A stretch of 64,000 nucleotides of DNA from Protopterus annectens. Its lineage: Eukaryota; Chordata; Ceratodontiformes; Protopteridae. Positions 23,059-35,464 of this stretch are shown piece after piece. Within the stretch, counting starts at the first letter, position 1. Each line of letters opens with the position of its first letter. The stretch lies in contig NC_056737.1 of the NCBI RefSeq assembly GCF_019279795.1, positions 1,197,694,187 through 1,197,758,186 of the forward strand. Reading direction: 5' to 3'. Under the pieces are notes generated by a model, which was not told where the DNA came from, did not search any database, and saw only the letters and a program-made list of their open reading frames with translations. A program made the position numbers and the translations under genes.

Positions 23059-24490
23059 CTGCTTTTACTGTATTTGTGTTTTTTCCTACTTTATTTTGCT
23101 TTTGCATCATCTTAAAAGTACTCAGTTGTATTTATTACTGCTTGGTGTAACTCATTCTAAGCCTTTTAGTTTAAGCACCTGGGCTTCAGACCAGTTTTAC
23201 ATTAAGAAGGTTTGAGGTCTGCACTGTAGTGGCAGAACATATAGCTTACATCCTTCTAAGTTGGGAACTGCTGATTGAGGGCTCAGTGTCTGTTATTCTA
23301 AAAGTGTATTAATTCTGGTTTAAGCACTTATAGGTTCATAGGTTCATAGGCTGGTACTAAGCTAACTGCCTTTGCAGGCCATTTTAAGCCTAGCCACTTC
23401 CCCCATGTGAGAATCAAACCCTGCACCTTCTGTTTGTAAGGCAACCACCTTAACCATTATGCCATCTTCCCACCCCTTGAGGCTTGAGGCCAGTTATTTT
23501 ACATTAACAGGGTTCGTGTTCTGCACTCTTGTGGGAGGAGAGGCTGGACTCTGTCCTTCTGAGCTGGGAATTTCTGGTTAAAGGCTTATAGTGCCTGCAT
23601 ATTTGAACTGCTTCTTACTGAAATTGGTACATCTTGTTTGCTGTAGCATAGACTAGATCCAGGCCTGCTGAATCTAGCTTTGTTTGTATAACTTGAGCAC
23701 TAATCCAGGCATTCTTTAAAGTATTCAGTTGTATTTATTACTGCTTGGTAGTAACTTGATTAAAGTGTAGCTATCATTTCTAAGTCTTTTGGATTAAGCA
23801 CTTGGGCTTCAGACCAGTTGTTTTACATTAGGAAGGTTTGTGGCCTGCACTGTGGTGGCAGGACAGGTAGCTTACATCCTTCTAAGTTGGGAACTGCTGA
23901 TTGAGGGCTCAGTGTCTGTTATTCGAAAAGTGTATTAGTTCTGGTTTAAGCACTTGGGCTTCAGGCCAGTTATTTTACATTAAGAAGGATCGCGGTCTGC
24001 ACTCTTGTGGGAGGAGAGGCTGGACTCTGCCCTTCTGAGCTGGGAATTTCTGGTTAAAGGCTTATAGTGCCTGCATATTCTAACTGTTTCTTACTGAAAT
24101 TGGTACACCTTGTTTGCTGTAGCATAGACTAGACCCAGGCCTGCTGAATTTAGCTTTGTTTGTATGCTTGTTGTTTGTTTATTTACCTTAAACGCTAAGT
24201 CCACCTAAAACACAGCCTTTTAGCACTTCTGTGGATCCCTAGTGATATCTGCATTGCTTACTGTACTTCCTTGTTTCTTTTGAAAGAAAGTTACTGTTTG
24301 TCGTTTTCGCATTTAAGTTACCTGTAACACATTGCATTTAAGTTACCTGGCACTTGCTCACTAAAGCAATTATATAAGTCAGCTCTAAAAAATTAAAAGC
24401 ACTACACCCTCACAAACTCCCCGTGAGTACCTTGTTCCACATTGTCCTTTTTTTTTTCAATAATAAAGGAATTTCCAATACTATTCTAGC
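22078..24490 (+). promoter_or_regulatory. CR1 5' untranslated region with tandem monomers
   Basis: Two nested tandem structures are visible. aagcatctgttgggttgttt at 22079 recurs at about 22697 with 120 bases of close similarity (618-base offset). Further down, ctcagttgtatttattactg at about 23121 recurs at about 23724, and the next 450 bases repeat; the offset of 603 includes a SINE inserted only in the first monomer. A pure A-tract lies at about 23022-23053. Repeated 5' monomers in LINEs usually carry the internal promoter; that role is inferred. The copy at 36585-41180 has an unrelated, much shorter 5' region. Confidence 0.7.
23332..23477 (-). mobile_element. tRNA-derived SINE with CR1 tail, inserted in CR1 5' UTR
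   Basis: On the minus strand: box-A-like gatggcataatggttaaggt, box-B-like cagggtttgattctcaca, then gtggctaggcttaaaatggc, ttagcttagtaccagcc and the tail tatgaacctatgaacctat. The tail half matches the 3' end of the CR1 copies in this window (ggctaggcttataaatgccc, tagtatgaacctatgaacc). The second 5' monomer of the host CR1 (about 23950) is uninterrupted (gtttaagcacttgggcttca), so it serves as the empty site. Confidence 0.85.
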
Positions 24491-25463
24491 ATGTCCAAAG
24501 GTCAGTTGTCAATCTCCTCTCCGGTACAGCTGGTGAATCTAGGAATCTTGAGGCAATGTTACAACTGCCTCATGTACACAGACAACCCTCTCCTCCTCCC
24601 AACAAATTCCAACACATGTGAGAGATGCAACCATATAGCCAAACTGGAGGCTAAGCTCTCTCAACTCAGTACTGGCGTAACCAGTCAGGAGGAGAAGGAA
24701 ACCACACTCACTACAATTCCAGTCTCACATAGACCTACCATGACAACAAACCAAACACATAAACACACAAAAACATACTCGGAGGCTCTAAATAAAAATC
24801 TGCCTAAGCAGCAGAGACCTCCAAAGCAGACACCCAAGCAACCGCTACCCCAAAACAAAACACGTGCAACACATCTCACAAAGCCAGTGTGCCGAACAGT
24901 CACAGCCCTTAAGGCTAAACAGCACACCTGATACACTTGTAATAGGTGACTCTATCATCAGGCACACTGACGTCCCGCTCACCAGGCTGAACAAGGAGAA
25001 GGTCACGGTGAGCTGCCTGTCAGGTGCTAGGATCTGCCACATAACACAAGCACTCAGGTCACTCCAAGGCAAGTACAAATATGACTCAGTCATTGTCCAT
25101 GCTGGTGTGAATGACCTGAGACGTACCTCCCTGGACTACATGAAAAGAGACATAGAGGAGCTGTCTCAGCATGTAGCCCAGGCCGATATGACCCTGACCT
25201 TGAGTAGCATCTTACCCTCACCAAGAATGATGCCACAATATGAAGACAAGATGATCAATTTCAACAATTGGCTTAAGTATTGGTGTCATTCAAAGGGGAT
25301 CCAATGCCTGTCAGCCTGGGATGACATGCTCGACAAGCCACGATGCTTCGCTAGGGACGGCTTGCACCTGTCACCCCTGGGCTTTCGGATATTGGCAAAG
25401 GCTCTTGCTACCCCCATAGTGCCTTTTTTAGGCAAGGCTCAAAAGACAAACCCACCTCCATAG
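24491..25463 (+). pseudogene. CR1 ORF1 (zinc-knuckle-like N-terminus and SGNH esterase), one frameshift
   Basis: ORF1 of CR1 is an RNA-associated protein with an esterase domain. The first frame (24491-24931) begins MSKGQLSISSP and has the cysteine set CYNC and, 16 residues on, CERC, then a Thr/Lys/Gln-rich linker. A frameshift near 24870 moves reading to 24864-25463, which holds the esterase: VIGDSIIRHTD (catalytic Ser block), HAGVNDLRR (Gly-x-Asn-Asp block) and DGLHLSPLG (Asp-His pair). Comparison with the uninterrupted 330-residue ORF1 at 39535-40527 shows that only this one shift separates the halves. The start was chosen by homology to the other copies. Confidence 0.85.
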
Positions 25464-25492
25464 GTATCACAAGAGACAAGAAACTAAGAGTA

Positions 25493-28299
25493 ATGCTACT
25501 CAATGCCAGAAGTCTAAACCTCAAGATGCACACACTCGAAACTCTCCTTAGCATGGAGAACATGGATATCTGTGCAGTAACAGAAACCTGGTTCAAGGCT
25601 CCCGAGAGCACCCCAGCACTACCAGGTTATACCTCATACCATGCTTTTCGGCCCCAAAACTTGGACCGAACCACAAAAGGAGGGGGAGTATCAATATTCG
25701 TCAAAGATACCCACACCTCCAGGTTGGTGGCACAGCATGAAGCATCAGAGACTATCCATGTGCAACTAACAGTGGGTAAAACTGCCTTCCAGTTTATAGC
25801 CTGCTACAGACCACCCTCCCAAACACAGGAACCCCACTTGGCCTTCCTGAGAATACTGGAAAATATGAAGGTCTCTCCAAACACCATTATATTGGGAGAC
25901 TTCAACTACCCAAACATAGACTGGGAGCATTACTCTAGCTCCAGCACCCTATCCCAAAGGTTCCTAGAATTTATAAACTCAAATGCTATGGAACAACTTG
26001 TTACCACTCCCACAAGAGGGGAAAACATACTGGACCTGATCATCACCAACATGGGGACACTATACTCCAGACCAGAAGTGTATCCCTCACTGGTAAGATC
26101 AGACCATAAACTTATCTCACTGGATATTCACATCCCGACCCCACCCCCTGCCCAGAAAACCACAGTGAAAAACTTCTCTAAAGCAAATTTCGCACACCTC
26201 AAAACCGAGGCGGAATCCTTCAAAGCCTCCGGGCCTGTGGAAAATACGGCCCAGACCGCAGAATCCTTTATAAACTCATTCTATGAACACCTTCAGGAAT
26301 GCATGGATCATGCAATCCCAAATAAAACCAAGACCCAATCCTCTAAAGGCAGACGTCCTGTCTGGTGGACCCCATCCATAAACAAACTATACAATAGAAG
26401 GAGGAAGCTACTACATGATAGAGCAAAATCCCAAAAAGGGAAAGCATCTCTGATCAGTATTAGCAAAAAACTACGGGCACTCATAAAATCGTCTAAGGCC
26501 AGCTTCGAGAGAAAAATTGCACAGGACACTAAGGATAATCACAAGGCTTTCTTTAGTTATGTTAGGAACCTGGGGGGGGGGGATTCTCAGATATGCTCTG
26601 AATTAGTCCAAAATTGCAAAAAATACACCGAGCCCACAGACCTTGCCAACATCCTAGCTGACAGGTTCAGTGCAAATGCCCCCCCCCTCCCCACCAAAAG
26701 GGAAAATATCTATCCCAACAGAGTGCTGCCCCCCTGACATCTCAGATGCTCAGGTAAGAGCCACCCTCTCCAAAGCAAAAAACACAGCATCAATGGGACC
26801 AGATGGTGTCCCGGGCTGTGTCCTACGTGAACTCCAAGAAGAGCTAAACCCAAACATAAAACTACTGTTCAATTTTAGCCTTACTACAGGATATGTACCC
26901 AAAGAGTGGCGTACAGCAACAGTGGACCCTCTCCACAAAGGTGGTGCCTCAACGGATCCTGGAAACTATCGCCCCATAAGCCTGACTAGCTTGGTCTACA
27001 ACGCTATGGAAAGGATCATCATGGACCTCATGAATAAAGATATTGGGGACCTACAGACACTGGATCCTACCCAGTTTGGCTTTGTTAAGGGCAGATCCTG
27101 CCTCTTAAACCTGGTCAATTTCTTTGAAACAGTCACCAAGGCCATTGACGAGGGGAAGGTGGTCCACACAGCCTACCTGGACCTCGCAAAAGCCTTCGAT
27201 ACAATACCCCACTCGGGCATTATAGATAAGCTCACCAGCTTAAATATAAACCCCTTTGCCACTAGATGGGTTGCAAACTTGCTCAAGGACAGAACCCATA
27301 TGGTTAGAATTGCTGGAGCCATGTCAGACTCCAAACCAGTTACAAGTGGCATCCCACAAGGCTCAGTCCTGGGACCTCTCTTGTTCGGTATATATTTCTC
27401 AGCGGTACAGGCCAACACGGAAGGACTGTGGCTGACCAAGTTCACAGATGACTGCAAACTGGGCGCCATAATCAACTCTCCAGCCGACACAAGCATCCTC
27501 CAAAAGGGCCTCATAGACAACTGGTGCCAGAGCCATAGCCTCAAGCTAAACGCCAAAAAGTGTACAGTCATCCCCTTTGGCAAAAACAAAGTGCCCACAA
27601 ATTACCACATAGGTGGTAATCCATTAAGTACAGAAGAAGTCATTACAGACCTGGTGACCCAAGTTGATAGCAATCTCTCATTTGACAACCACGTGGCCAA
27701 AGTGGTTAGAAAAACATTTTATATAGCCCACCTAATCATGAAGGGATTCACATCTAGATCAGGGGAGGTCATTGTGCCTCTTTACTCATCTCTCATCAGT
27801 CCCATAATTGAGTACAATGCCCCTTTTGGGATATACATTACACGACACCTGCAGCAACTGGAAAGACCCCAAAAGTACCTCACCAAGAGGATCAAAGGGC
27901 TCAAACAGATGCCATATGCTGCCCGGTTAAAGAAACTCCAGCTCTACTCAGTGGCATACCACCTGCTCAGAGGCGATCTGTGCCTGACGTATAAAGCCAT
28001 GTCCAACCCGGAATTAATGGACATGCTGCACCTCAGAAAATCCAAATCCCATCGATCTACGTGCTCGAGAGACTTGAACCTCAGCACTGAAATAGGACAT
28101 GCTGGAGGGACAGATTCATAACCCAGAGGCTCCCTTCACTTTGGAATAAAATCCCAGTCCAGGTTAGGCAGAGTCCCACATTGACTCTCTTCAAAAGGAA
28201 TCTTGATGAGTGGATGGGAGATTGTAGGTTTACCCCGGCTATCACTTCTGTGTCACTGATAGAGAGAGGCACAGTATACAAACCTCAAAAAAAGGCATA
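25493..28299 (+). pseudogene. CR1 ORF2 (endonuclease and reverse transcriptase), two frameshifts
   Basis: First frame 25493-26737: APE-type endonuclease with LLNARSLN, VTETWF, GDFNYPNIDW, NILDLIITN and SDHKLISLD. It leaves frame in a C-tract near 26680-26695 (cccccccctcccc). Second frame 26670-28121: reverse transcriptase with GPDGVPG, GNYRPISLTSL, QFGFVKGRSC, YLDLAKAFDTIPH, SGIPQGSVLGPLLF and KFTDDCKLG. The last motif has Thr where sister copies have Ala (FADD); both catalytic Asp remain. A second shift near 28090 ends the frame early; the C-terminal part then continues to a natural stop at 28297-28299. A G-run at 26573-26582 adds one residue relative to sister copies without breaking frame. 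Confidence 0.88.
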
Positions 28300-28403
28300 G
28301 CAAAATTAATTTAAAATGGGTGGTGAAAGCCAAACACACTCTGGCTAGGCTTATAAATGCCCTAGGGCAGATAGTCTAGTATGAACCTATGAACCTATGA
28401 ACT

Positions 28404-31400
28404 TCTCATTTACTGCAAACATTCCCTGATACATATTGTAGAAACCAGTGCACCTGAAATCTGTTCTGGGGGTCTGATTTCTTCAACTTAGCATGCAGCA
28501 TGACACTTCTCATTTACTGCAAACATTCCCTGATACATATTGTAGAAACCAGTGCACCCTAAATCTGTTCGGAGTGTCTGGTCTCTTCAACATAGCATGC
28601 AGCATGACACCTCATTTACTGCCTAACATTCCCTGAAACATATTTTAGAAACCAACACCCTAAATCTCTTCTGAGTGTTTGTCTTCAACATAGCAAGCAG
28701 CATGGCACTTATCATTTACTGTCTAACATTCCCTGATACATATTGTAGAAACCAGTGCACCTAAATCTGTTCTGGAGGTCTGATGTCTTCAACATAGCAT
28801 TCAGCATGACACTTCACATTTACTGCCTAACATTTCCTGATACGTATTGTAGAATCCAGTGCACCCTAAGTCTGTTCTGAGTGCCCGGATTCTTCAACAT
28901 AGGATGCAGGATGACACTTCTCATTTAGTGCCTAACATTCCCTGTTACATATTGTAGAAACCAGTGCACCCTAAATCTGTTCTGAGGGTCTGGTGTCTTC
29001 AACATAGCATGCAGCATGACACTTCTCATTTACTGCCTAACATTCCCTGATACATATTGTAGAAACCAGTGGACCCGAAATCTGTTCTGGGGGTCTGATT
29101 TCTTCAACATAGCATGCATCATGACACTTCTCATTTACTGCAAACATTCCCTGATACATATTGTAGAAACCAGTGCACCCTAAACCTGTTCTGAGTGTCT
29201 GGTCTCTTCAACATACCATGCAGCATGACACCTCATTTACTGCCTAACATTCCCTGAAACATATTTTAGAAACCAGTGCACCCTAACATTCCCTGATACA
29301 TATTGTAGAAACCAGTGCACCGTAAATCTGTTCTGAGGGTCTGGTGTCTTCAACATAGCTCATTAACTGCCTGACATTCGCTGATACATATTGTAGAAAC
29401 CAGTGCACCCTAAATCTGTTCTGGCGGTATGGTGTCTTCAACATAGCATGCAGCATGACACTTATCATTTACTGCCTAACATTCGCTGATACATATTGTA
29501 GAAACCAGGGCACCCTAAATCTGTTCTGAGGGTCTGGTGTCTTCAACATATCATGCAGCATGACACCTCGTTTACTGCCTAACATTCCCCTATACGTATT
29601 GTAGAAACCAGTGCACCCTAAACCAGTTCTGAGTGTCTGGTCTCTTCAACATACCATGCAGCATGACACCTCATTTACTGCCTAACATTCCCTGAAACAT
29701 ATTTTAGAAACCAGTGCACCCTAACATTCCCTGATACATATTGTAGAAACCAGTGCACCCTAAATTTGTTCTGGAGGTATGGTGTCTTCACCATAGCATG
29801 CAGCATGGCACTTCTCATTTACTGCCTAACATTCCCTGATACATATTGTATAAACCAGGGCACCCTAAATCTGTTCTGAGGGTCTGGTGTCTTCAACATA
29901 TCATGCAGCATGACACCTCGTTTACTGCCTAACATTCCCCTATACGTATTGTAGAAACCAGTGCACTCTAAATCAGTTCTGAGTGTCTGGTGTCTTCAAT
30001 ATAGCATGCAGCATGGCACTTCTCATTTACTGCCGAACATTCCCTGATACATTTTGTAGAAACCAGTGCACCCTAAGTCTGTTCTGAGTTCCCGGATTCT
30101 TACATAGGATGCAGGATGACACTTCTCATTTACTGCTTAACATTCCCTGATACATAATGTAGAAACCAGTGCACCCTAACACTGTAAGTAGCGTCTGGTC
30201 TCTTCAACATAGCATACAGCATGACACCTCATTTACTGCCTAACATTCCCTGATACATATTGTAGAAACCAGTGCACCCTAAATCTGTTCTGAGGGTCTG
30301 GTGTCTTCAACATAGCAGGTAGCATGACACTTCACATTTACTGCCTAACATTCCATGATACATATTGTAGAAACCAGTGCACCCTAAATCTGTTCTGAGT
30401 GACTGTTGTCTTCAACATAGCATGCAGCATGACACCTCGTTTACTGCCTAACATTCCCCTATAAGTATTGTAGAAACCAGTGCACCCTAAATCGGTTCTG
30501 AGTGTCTGGTGTCTTCAACATAGCATGCAACATGACACCTCATTTTCTGCCTGACATTCCCTGATACATATTGTAGAAACCAGTGCACCCTAAGTCTGTT
30601 CTGAGTGCCCGGATTCTTCAACATAGGATGCAGGATGACACTTCTCATTTACTGAATAACATTCCCTGATACATATTGTAGAAACCAGTGCACCCTAACT
30701 CTGTTCGGAGTGTCTGGTCTCTTCATCATAGCATGCAGCATGACACCTCATTTACTGCCTAACATTCCCTGAAACATATTTTAGAAACCAGTGCACCCTA
30801 AATCTGTTCTGAGTGTCTGGTGTCTTCACCATAGCATCCAGCATGACACTTCTCATTTACTGCCTAACATTCCCTTATACATATTGTAGAAACCAGGGCA
30901 CCCTAAAACTGTTCTGAGTGTCTGTTGTCTTCAACATAGCATGTAGCATGGCACTTCTCATTTACTGCCTAACATTCCCTTATACATATTGTAGAAACGA
31001 GTGCACCCTAAATCTGTTCTGAGTGTCTGTTGTCTTCAACACAGCATGCAGCATGACACTTCTCATTTACTGCCTAACATTCCCTGATACATATTGTAGA
31101 AACCAGGGCACCCTAAATCTGTTCTGAGTGTCTGGTGTCTTCAACATAGCATGTAGCATGACACTTCTCATTTACTGCCTAACATTCCATGATACATATT
31201 GTAGAAACCAGTGCACCCTAAATCTCTACGGAGTGTCTGGTCTCCAACATAGCATGCAGCATGACAACTCATTTACTGCCTAACATTCCCTGAAACGTGT
31301 TTTAGAAACTAGTGCATTCTAAATCTCTACTAAGTGTCTTGTGTCTTCAACATGGCATGCAGCATGTCACTTCTTATTTACTGCCTAAAACTCCCTGATA

Positions 31401-32256
31401 CATATTGTAGAAACCAGTGCACCCTAAGTCTGTTCTGAGGGTCTGGTGTCTTCAACATAGCATGCAGCATGTCACTTCTCATTTCCTGCCTTAAATTCCC
31501 TGATACATATTGTAGAAACCAGTGCACCCTAAATCTGTTCTGAATGCCTGGTGTCTTCAACATAGCATGCAACATGACACCTCATTTACTGCCTAACATT
31601 CCCTGATACGTATTGTAGAAACCAGTGCACCCTAAATCTCTTCTGAGTGTCTTCAACATAGCATGCAGCATGACATCTCATTTACTGCCTAACATTCCCT
31701 TATATGTATTGTAGAAACCAGTGCACCCTAAATCTGTTCTGAGTATATGGTGTCTTCAACATAGCATGCAGCATGGCACTTCTCATTTACTGCCTAACAT
31801 TCCCTGATACATATTGTAGAAACCAGGGCACCCTAAATCTGTTCTGAGTGTCTGGTGTCTTCAACATAGCATGCAGCATGACACTTCTCATTTACTGCCT
31901 AACATTCCCTGATACATATTGTAGAAACCAGTGCACCCTAAATCTGTTGTGAGTGTCTGCTGTCTTCATCATAGCATGCAGCATGACACCTCATTTACTG
32001 CCTAACATTCCGTGATACATATTGTAGAAATCAGTGCACCCTAAATCTGTTCTGAGTGTCTGGTGTCTTCAACATAGCATGCGACATTACACTTCTCATT
32101 TACCACCTAACATTCCCTGATACATATTGTAGAAACCAGTGTACCCTAAATCTGTTCTGAGGGTCTGGTGTCTTCAACATTGCATGCAGCATGACACGTC
32201 TCATTTACTGCCTAACATTCCCTGATACATATTGTAGAAACTAGTGCACCCTAAAT
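28404..32256. repeat. 105-bp satellite, block 2
   Basis: About 37 units continuing the array directly after the CR1 insertion. Multi-unit repeats are visible, for example a variant pair around 29150-29290 recurring at 29590-29735. Ends in ccctaaat at 32249-32256, which is the left target duplication of the hAT-like element. Confidence 0.95.
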
Positions 32257-32605
32257 CAGGGGTGTAGCTAGGATTTTCAAATTTGTACTCACAGCTCTCA
32301 AACTGCTACCCCCCTCCCCAGCCAAGCTACGGCCATTCTCGTAATTCACGGTTCGCTCTTTTAGTGTCGATGAAGAGGCATTCACTGTAATGCCTATTCA
32401 GTAATATAATATAAATTCACTCAAACTCGGTTCCTTGAATTGAAAATTAACCAGAAATGTCAGCTCTTTGAAAAATGCAGCATGGTAGTTGGGTTAGAGA
32501 CTTTATGCTTTAGTTTTCTGTAACTAAGGTACAGATTTTCAGCTTGAGTAAATTACTAACCACCTGCTACCCCTAACTAGGATGTTTCATTCACACACAC
32601 ACCCC

Positions 32606-32890
32606 TACCTACCTCTTAGTGCAAGAAATATGGACAATGCCTAAAATAAACAGGGAAAGATAATAAATAATGCTCTCGTGAACTTAGAAAGTTGCTAGAA
32701 ATACAGGATTTGTGCTAGTATGAATTTTTCTAAAGGACATGAAGTCTGAAACTCAAATGTCTGTCATTATTTAGCAACTTCAGCCTTCAAAAGATTTTCT
32801 AGAAAATCACAAAATTTTTGAGGAACAGACAAAAAATATGGGGCAAAAATCTGGACATTCTGCAAAAATTGGACAGTTGAGAAGTACCTA

Positions 32891-32948
<58 letters not shown>

Positions 32949-33750
32949 CTCAACCTCTTAGATCAACAAACTCATAAATAAAACTGAGTCAAAGGCCCAA
33001 AAATAAGGACATTTTTTTTAAATATTGCCCTTATAAATTTAGAAAGGTATTAGAATAGTAGTAGGTCTTGCATTAGTACGAATTTTCTGAAGGGTATGAA
33101 ATCTGAAACTCAAATGTCTGCCATTATTTTAACTTCAGTCTTTAACAATTTGCCTCTAATTTGCCAGAAAATCACAATTTTATGAAAAACGGACCAAAAA
33201 TGTGATGCAAAAATATAAAATTTCCAGACAATACAGCTGAGAACCTGTCAAAGAAGGGACACCATTTTAATATGAGCACAGTTAACTTAGAGCAGCTGAC
33301 AAAATTAGAGAATCTACATGCATTTCTGAAATAAAAGTAATGTATAACTCTGATCATTACAGTTATTTATAAAAGTAAAGTAAACCTTCCATGTTTTCTT
33401 CCAAAATTGCTATTTTGCGGAGAGATTATTAGGGGGATAGCAACATTTTCAGCCAAAATTGGGGACAGCTGAGAGGTTTGGATATTTCTAATTCTATAAA
33501 GCGATTTATTTGCACATACCTCTCAACCTCTTAATGCAGGAAATCTGGACAAGGCCAAATATATTGGGGGGAACATACAAACAGTACTAAAATTTGACCT
33601 TGTATAAACTTAAGACAGTTGCTTAAAAATCAGGTCTTGCTTTAGCATGCATTTTTCTGAAGATTATGACATCTGAAACTTAATGTCGGTCATTATTTAG
33701 TGACTTCATTCCTAAATGATTTGCCAGAAAAAGTTTTATTTTGCATTTTA
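32606..33750. mobile_element. Cluster of TACCTCTCAAC-type MITE copies inside hAT copy 1
   Basis: Units of about 300 bases start with a variant of tacctctcaacctctta, contain ggacaaggcc-, cagggaca- and atctgaaactcaaatgtctg-type words, and end ggacagttgagaggta. Copies: about 32606-32887, 32943-33247, one ending near 33475, and a truncated one from 33514. Further partial copies lie at about 34500-34620 and 34752-34900. The inverted ends (TACCTCTCAAC and GTTGAGAGGTA) mark a DNA transposon derivative. Full copies of the same family in the opposite orientation lie in the 32-bp satellite at 56398-57533. Confidence 0.7.
32891..32946. repeat. (CA)n microsatellite in hAT copy 1
   Basis: Uninterrupted ac dinucleotides between two MITE copies. 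The paralogous run in copy 2 (about 47131-47205) is longer by roughly ten dinucleotides. Confidence 0.9.
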
Positions 33751-34317
33751 CAGCATGAACACCAATAAATATCTGCTAAACAAAGCAATGCAGTCTCACA
33801 ATGAAACTAGACTTAGCATTAAAACTTCTCTACCCTTGAAACTCACATTCATTGAAACAGCATTGAAACCCACATTCAAAGAAAATACATTTTGGCAGTG
33901 GCAGATAAAGATTAACTTTGGGCTGTTTTCAAATCATAGGCCCCTTGCACATGAAACATATACATGCTCTTTGATACACCTTCCATCATAAAAGTCTACT
34001 CAAACTTCTACAGTCCACCAGTATCAGTAAATATGCACAATCTCTGAACTAGTAAAAGCCATCTACATAATTCCACATTAGAGAAATCTGTAACTAATGA
34101 AGAGGCTGCTGCTAGCAAACAACTTTATATTTCATGGTTTCATCTACAAATAATGTGCCTGTTGCCCTTGAGGAATAAATTGCCTATGTTGCATTAAAAC
34201 CAATGATACACTAGTAATATTGCAATAGGGAATGGATGGCAAACTGATAACAGGTTCATAGTTACTACTAGATATCTTCGCCAAAACAGGCTACAGCATC
34301 CACCCCCCTTTACAACA

Positions 34318-34425
34318 CAGTACAGTATCAGCAATGCATCTACCTACTGTGGGAGAAGAACCCACAGCCTTCTGCATCAAAAGCAAGTACACTACCTGTT
34401 GTGCTATTAACAGTACAAGCAGAGT
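34318..34425 (-). mobile_element. tRNA-derived SINE fragment in hAT copy 1
   Basis: Minus strand shows box-A-like tagcacaacaggtagtgtac and box-B-like gtgggttcttctcccac about 30 bases apart. A second tRNA-like pair lies at about 34640-34700 (tagcatagtgttatgttgc; gttctgggttcaagac). Both are repeated in hAT copy 2, so they predate the block duplication. Confidence 0.5.
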
Positions 34426-35464
34426 TCAGATAAGCAGCACTAAACTTAAGTTCCCCTGCAGCTCTCAGCTCCTTGTAAAATGTTGACACTCAGCTGTATC
34501 TCTGAACTTTGTAGAACAAGAAATCTGGAAAAAGCCAACATTTATTGGGGGGGGGGGGCAAAAGCCCAAAAAACAGGGACACATTTTAAACATTGCTTGT
34601 ATAATTTTGAAAAGTTGCTAGAATAAAATGCTGTGTTATTACCATGCATGTCTTGAACCCAGAACCATATGCACTGTAGTCAGTGCAACATAACACTATG
34701 CTAAATTAGCAGTTTTAAAAATAGGAAGACAAACTTAATGGCTATCATTTAGATAACTCTCAACCTCTTAGCACAAAAAACCTGAACAAACAAAGCCAAT
34801 AATGAGGGAATACAAATTCAGTTCTCACTTCATACCTTAGCACAAAAAACCTGGACAAACATCAAAAACAATAATGGGAGAAATGCAACTTCAGTTCTCA
34901 CCATAGCTCACAACCATTAGAAAAGCAAATCTGAACAAAGTTCAGAAATGGTGGTGGTTAGGGACTTTAGGCTGTTCTTACCCTAAAGCAAAGGTACAGA
35001 GTTTGAGCCTGAACACCTATAGCCAGCAGGTGTATTATGCGGGGGCATTTACACACACACACACCTCCATTTCTGAATGCACTTACTTCAATTGTTGATT
35101 GCCTTTCATCCATTTGTGAATGCCCTTGCTTCCACCAACTCAGTGATAATCCATTTGTGAATGCCCTTGCTTCCACCAACTCAGCGATAATCCATTTGCG
35201 ATTCTTTCCCGCTCGCGAATCCATTGCTTGCCTTCAACTCAGATTGCGAATCCAATGCTTACCTTCCAAGTTCCAACTCATTGTTTCCCGCTTGCAGCCA
35301 GCCGACCATGATGTGAGCTCACTTCCGACTGGCTGGTATGCTCATTAAAGGAGCCAACACCCTTTAAATATGTACGTTTTATTTTTTTTTTCAAAAAAGC
35401 TACCCCGCCTTCTAAAAAAGTTGTACTAAAATCATTAAAGTGCGTATGCCTCCCGACGTCCCTG

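Larger units (their letters stand above)
22078..28403 (+). mobile_element. CR1-type LINE, full-length copy inside the satellite
   Basis: The satellite word catgacacttctcattt is split: catgacactt lies left of 22078 and acttctcattt resumes at 28403, so both ends of the element are defined. Order: a 2.4 kb 5' region with tandem monomers, ORF1 (24491-25463), a 29-base spacer, ORF2 (25493 to about 28299), 3' UTR with taggcttataaatgccctag and the tail (CCTATGAA)n. The shared actt could be a 4-base duplication or tail microhomology. ORF1 and ORF2 each have frame lesions, so this copy cannot move by itself, but it is structurally complete. Confidence 0.93.
32257..35464. mobile_element. hAT-like non-autonomous DNA transposon, copy 1 (3208 bp)
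   Basis: The element starts CAGGGGTGTAGC and ends GACGTCCCTG, so both ends read CAGGG(A/G)(T/C)GT inward: short terminal inverted repeats of hAT type. It is flanked by a perfect 8-bp direct repeat, ccctaaat, at 32249-32256 and 35465-35472, which is also the uninterrupted satellite word, so the target duplication is secure. No transposase frame is present. The interior is largely other elements: several TACCTCTCAAC-type MITE copies, a (CA)n run at 32891-32946, tRNA-like SINE pieces near 34320 and 34640, and near the right end a 41-base direct repeat (gataatccatttgtgaatgc). A second copy sits at 46459-51203. Confidence 0.88.

Noticed and set aside
24685-25093. Minus-strand frames opposite CR1 ORF1
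   Set aside because: Shadows of the true ORF1 on +.
33716-33991. 91-codon frame present in both hAT copies, possible transposase remnant
   Set aside because: No hAT transposase motif; the frame is shared only because the block was duplicated.
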